Made by a program: the position numbers and the translations under genes. From positions 1 to 7,952 of the forward strand of contig CAMPJM010000168.1 of assembly GCA_946886805.1 (NCBI GenBank): DNA of 7,952 bases, in the 5' to 3' direction. The stretch's first letter is position 1; every line of letters begins with the position of its first letter. This DNA comes from an uncultured Flammeovirgaceae bacterium (GTDB taxonomy: Bacteria; Bacteroidota; Bacteroidia; Cytophagales; Cyclobacteriaceae). The notes under the pieces were generated by a model, which saw only the letters and a program-made list of their open reading frames with translations, searched no databases and was not told the origin of the DNA. Below, in pieces: positions 5,207 to 7,952 of the stretch.

Positions 5207-7627
5207 TTATTCTGTATTTTTCCTTGGGTCTAAGGTATGCGTGAATTCAATTTCAGAAGTATCACTGGCATTTTTTAGAAATAGAAGAGGAATATACTCT
5301 CCTTTTCGCCAGATTTCTACAAAGTTGTCGTAATATTCACTTCCGGGATTGCCAGACTGGCCCCCTGGATAAATTCCCCAGGCTTTTACGTCTTCTTCCA
5401 TCGATACCACCATTCTCCAGGAAGGGCCGTGCGATTTACTGACCGCATTAATAATTCCTTTATTTCCTCCTATGTCAATGTTTTGTACGCTAAACGATTC
5501 TAATCTTAAGAGATGTTGAATTTGAGTTCCTTTAAAATTTGCCCAGGTAAAATCTTTTTCATTTGCTTCCACCCAACTTTGTATGGAATCTACTGCTGAA
5601 AAATAAGATTGGGTTATCAATTGATTTATTGTCTCTTTCTCGGGAGTGGCCTGAATATCGATAAACTCATCGTTAGGAAAGTTTTTTAAAATATGAAGGG
5701 TTGTATTATCATCAGGAGCATTCAGTGCTAAAGTGTCGTTCCTGAATTCATCCCAAATTAAAGCGTATAAATTTTCCCACCAAACCTCGTATACAGAGGC
5801 CGCTTTACTTTGGGTTTCGTTGTAAAAGTCCCAGTTTTTAAGAAGTGAAAATAATTCTTTTTGTTGGGATGTCATTTGGTTTATGTCCAGGCTGTCGATC
5901 ATTAAGGGCAGGCTTTCTGAAGCTTTTAGATTGAAATTGTCCTGCTGCATGGCCATCATATCTTGAGGGGTGATATTGTCCATGCTTTCTAACTTCCGGT
6001 TTATCCTCCTGTTTCGGTAATCTTCATAATTATAATCATAAACATAGTAGGGATAGTTTTTACCTACCGGAAATTGATTGGCAGAACTAACAAAGCCTCT
6101 TTCAGGATTTAAAACATGGGCATTATGTTCAAAAGGAATATATCCTTGCCATTCCTGATCCAGCCGACTTCCGTCTAGTAAAAATTTCCCCTGACCAGGA
6201 GATTTCAAAGGAAATTTCCCCTGAATCCACATTGCTATATCCCCTTCTGTGGAAGCAAAAGCAAAATTTTGGGCGGGACTGCTGTAATATTTCAATGCCT
6301 CTACAAAGTCATTATAATCTTTGCTACGGTTTAGCAGATAGAACGTGTACTGTTCTTCTGATGGGTCGTGGGCGATCCACCTTAGTGAAAAATTATAATA
6401 ATCTCGTGATTTTGAATAACTGCTATCATATACCACTGGACCATAATGCGTATATACTACCGTGTCAAAAAATGAATCCTCCCCTCTGATTTTGATTTCT
6501 TCAGCTACTTTTTGCGTTTTTAACCATTTATTGTCAAAAAGATATTCGTTTTTACTTTCGTTCTTAAATTCGATGGAATACCAATCCCTCACGTCCCTTC
6601 TGGCATTGGTCACCCCCCATGAAATGTCTTCATTGTGGCCTATGATCACTCCAAGAGCTCCGGGTAAGGTTGCGCCCATTACGTTTAGAGTAGGAGTTGT
6701 TAGTTGCATTACAAACCAGAGCGACGGCAGGTTTAATCCGAGATGAGGATCGTTTGCCAGAATGGGCTTGCCAGAGTTTGTTTTGCTGCCTGCCACTACC
6801 CAGTTATTGCTGCCATTATCAGGATTGGTTTTGGTAAATGACGAGTTCTGTGGCAAATTTGGTACAAATATTTCAGGAGTATCAATTACTACAGGCTCAA
6901 AGTCATATTGAACATCATTCGAAATTACAGGATCTGTATTGTTTAGAGTGTCAGGAAATAAAAAATTAAACCTCTCGGGGCCTAATAGATGGTAAGCATT
7001 GGTGTTTTCAAGGTCTGCATCCGATCCTGATAGATCATCAGCCATATATTTCAATAAAAGCGCTGACTTCAGGGTCGTCCAGCTTTCCGGTTGGTAGTCT
7101 AGTAGTTTATATTCTATAGGAAGATCTTCATAAGACAGGGAATTGATATATTGGTTAACGCCTTCCGCATAAGCCTCTACCGCTTGTTTAATGGTATCAT
7201 TATTATTAAAGGCCATTTGAGCGTTTGTGGCTCCGAATATCATTCCTTTTCTTCTTTGCAAACGGTCAAAGTCAAGCGCTTTCTCGCCTATGATTTCTGA
7301 AATCCGGCCTGCCGCAGCATGTGTTTGAAATTCCATCTGCCAGAGACGATGCATAGCCGTTACGTAACCCTGTGCCAAATATAAATCATGATCGTTTTCA
7401 GCAATAATATGCGGGATCAGGTATTTATCGTAATGCACTGTCACCTTATTTTGAAGTCCCTGGATGTTTAAAGCCTGGTCATAATATTCCTGCTCAGTAT
7501 TTTGCCAGAATCCGTGGTATGGATCCAAAAACTTTCCCAAAGGAGGAATGTCTCCGATTTTAAAATTGAGTGCTATTGTAAGCCCTATAGTGATAAGAAA
7601 TACTAAGATGAACCTTAATAATTTCAC
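5207..7627 (-). CDS. Penicillin acylase family Ntn-hydrolase
   Basis: This 806-residue protein starts at GTG 7627-7625; a TAA two codons upstream (7633-7631) and no nearby internal ATG force that start. Residues 5-21 are an uncleaved-looking hydrophobic anchor, so the enzyme should face the periplasm. The alpha region has AQGYVTAMHRLWQMEFQ (85-101) and GRISEIIGE (107-115). Autocleavage is expected between Gly272 and Ser273 (NGSNNWVV), making Ser273 the nucleophile, beta-1. His295 is beta-23, as in cephalosporin and acyl-homoserine-lactone acylases rather than the Gln of E. coli penicillin G acylase. Asn341 (beta-69) and Asn517 (beta-245, SANQFPVG) fit the oxyanion hole; Asp345 and Asp348 (beta-73, -76) and perhaps Asp205 fit the calcium site. 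GGQSGNPGSEYYDNFVEIW (755-773) is the usual C-terminal motif. It should hydrolyse an amide bond; the substrate is unknown. No operon partner. Confidence 0.95.
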   Translation of the reverse strand: MKLLRFILVFLITIGLTIALNFKIGDIPPLGKFLDPYHGFWQNTEQEYYDQALNIQGLQNKVTVHYDKYLIPHIIAENDHDLYLAQGYVTAMHRLWQMEFQTHAAAGRISEIIGEKALDFDRLQRRKGMIFGATNAQMAFNNNDTIKQAVEAYAEGVNQYINSLSYEDLPIEYKLLDYQPESWTTLKSALLLKYMADDLSGSDADLENTNAYHLLGPERFNFLFPDTLNNTDPVISNDVQYDFEPVVIDTPEIFVPNLPQNSSFTKTNPDNGSNNWVVAGSKTNSGKPILANDPHLGLNLPSLWFVMQLTTPTLNVMGATLPGALGVIIGHNEDISWGVTNARRDVRDWYSIEFKNESKNEYLFDNKWLKTQKVAEEIKIRGEDSFFDTVVYTHYGPVVYDSSYSKSRDYYNFSLRWIAHDPSEEQYTFYLLNRSKDYNDFVEALKYYSSPAQNFAFASTEGDIAMWIQGKFPLKSPGQGKFLLDGSRLDQEWQGYIPFEHNAHVLNPERGFVSSANQFPVGKNYPYYVYDYNYEDYRNRRINRKLESMDNITPQDMMAMQQDNFNLKASESLPLMIDSLDINQMTSQQKELFSLLKNWDFYNETQSKAASVYEVWWENLYALIWDEFRNDTLALNAPDDNTTLHILKNFPNDEFIDIQATPEKETINQLITQSYFSAVDSIQSWVEANEKDFTWANFKGTQIQHLLRLESFSVQNIDIGGNKGIINAVSKSHGPSWRMVVSMEEDVKAWGIYPGGQSGNPGSEYYDNFVEIWRKGEYIPLLFLKNASDTSEIEFTHTLDPRKNTE

Positions 7628-7685
7628 AGTTTAATATTTTTTAAAAATGAACAGATGAGTTGTATATTTATTTAAAATTTATATG

Positions 7686-7719
7686 CAAAGATGGCATATT
7701 AAACTGTTTTTGTTACAAA
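7686..7719 (-). promoter_or_regulatory. Possible promoter of the acylase gene
   Basis: On the minus strand CATCTTTG (7693-7686) differs from the TAnnTTTG consensus only at its first base, and TTTG (7719-7716) lies 22 nt upstream, at the long end of the accepted spacing. The leader would be about 50 nt. The match is imperfect and the region is AT-rich, so this is tentative. Confidence 0.3.
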
Positions 7720-7789
7720 AATCGCAAGGAAATTGCATTTTTTTTATAAATAGCCAAAACCCATCTGTCTAAAATAATTCTTTTTTACC

Positions 7790-7834
7790 AATGTTTGTCC
7801 GATTTGGCAGAATACTGCCGAATCGGTTAACGTT
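7790..7834. promoter_or_regulatory. Strong stem-loop or operator-like palindrome
   Basis: CCGATTTGGCAG (7799-7810) pairs with CTGCCGAATCGG (7815-7826), a 12-bp stem with one T-G wobble and an AATA loop. The symmetry continues outward with AATGTT (7790-7795) against AACGTT read on the other strand (7829-7834), offset by one base. It lies about 165 bp before the acylase start. On the plus strand it is followed by TTAACGTTTTATT, a poor T-run, and no plus-strand gene ends here. It may be a regulator's binding site, an RNA leader structure for a gene beyond the window, or a terminator. Confidence 0.5.
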
Positions 7835-7903
7835 TTATTGCATGAAATCGTATGAAGCTCGGTATAAAAAAAATGGGGGCTGGGAACGGAGCCATCAATT
7901 AAA

Positions 7904-7927
7904 GCGATGACATCCCTATTATTCGAA
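7904..7927 (+). repeat. Short repeat fragment, copy 2 (AGCGATGACATC)
   Basis: Bases 7908-7927 match 3741-3760 at 16 of 20 positions, in the same orientation and also between genes. It is probably a remnant of the same dispersed repeat family, though short similarity in AT-rich DNA can arise by chance. Confidence 0.3.
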
Positions 7928-7952
7928 TATTCTACCAAGACTTATTTTTTTG

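Larger units (their letters stand above)
7628..7952. other. Non-coding region upstream of the acylase
   Basis: The 325 bases hold the possible acylase promoter, a strong stem-loop at 7790-7834 and a repeat fragment at 7904-7927, and no gene I can support. The minus-strand frame at 7744-7938 would need a TTG start, runs straight through the stem-loop and has no recognisable features. The window ends in a T-rich stretch, and whatever lies to the right is cut off. Confidence 0.55.

Noticed and set aside
6232..6746. Two plus-strand open frames (6232-6489 and 6462-6746)
   Set aside because: Both are antisense shadows of the acylase beta chain, which is intact and conserved there.
7744..7938. Minus-strand 64-residue open frame
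   Set aside because: It requires a TTG start, passes through the 12-bp stem-loop at 7799-7826 and shows no recognisable features.
1..7952. A novel defence, toxin-antitoxin, CRISPR or retron system
   Set aside because: No nuclease, helicase, reverse transcriptase, toxin-like pair or regular repeat array is present. The genes are a secreted T9SS protein, a lipoprotein, a small membrane protein and an acylase, without operon structure.

Overview
The window reads as chromosomal DNA from a member of the Bacteroidota. Three things point there: a long secreted protein ending in a type IX secretion (T9SS) type A sorting domain, a DUF4920-type lipoprotein, and AT-rich intergenic DNA with a promoter of the Bacteroidota pattern (TTTG, about 19 nt, TAnnTTTG) and no Shine-Dalgarno sequences. 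The order or genus cannot be settled from the sequence; Cytophagales-like or Flavobacteriales-like genomes both fit.

Layout. Positions 1-365 are non-coding and hold palindromes and decayed repeat-like structure. Positions 366-3602 (minus) encode a 1078-residue multidomain secreted protein: signal peptide, lamin-tail-like domain, two fibronectin-III-like domains, a long beta-rich region and a T9SS C-terminal signal. A divergent intergenic region (3603-3877) holds its promoter and a 14-bp perfect palindrome. Positions 3878-4411 (plus) encode a DUF4920 lipoprotein. Positions 4555-4923 (minus) encode a small four-helix membrane protein of unknown function. Positions 4961-5135 hold a MITE-like element with about 50-bp inverted arms and two internal hairpins; one hairpin has a near-identical inverted copy on the other side of the small gene. 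Positions 5207-7627 (minus) encode an Ntn-hydrolase of the penicillin acylase family with its catalytic residues intact and a GTG start. Positions 7628-7952 are non-coding and carry a strong stem-loop and a short repeat fragment.

The four genes do not look like one pathway. They all act at the cell envelope or outside the cell, but each is separately spaced, orientations change, and repeat elements fill the gaps, so each is probably its own transcription unit. I see no tRNA, rRNA, CRISPR array, intact insertion sequence or defence system. The most notable non-gene signals are the MITE-like element and its paired hairpin, the stem-loop upstream of the acylase, and a 12-bp palindrome that occurs identically on both sides of the T9SS gene.
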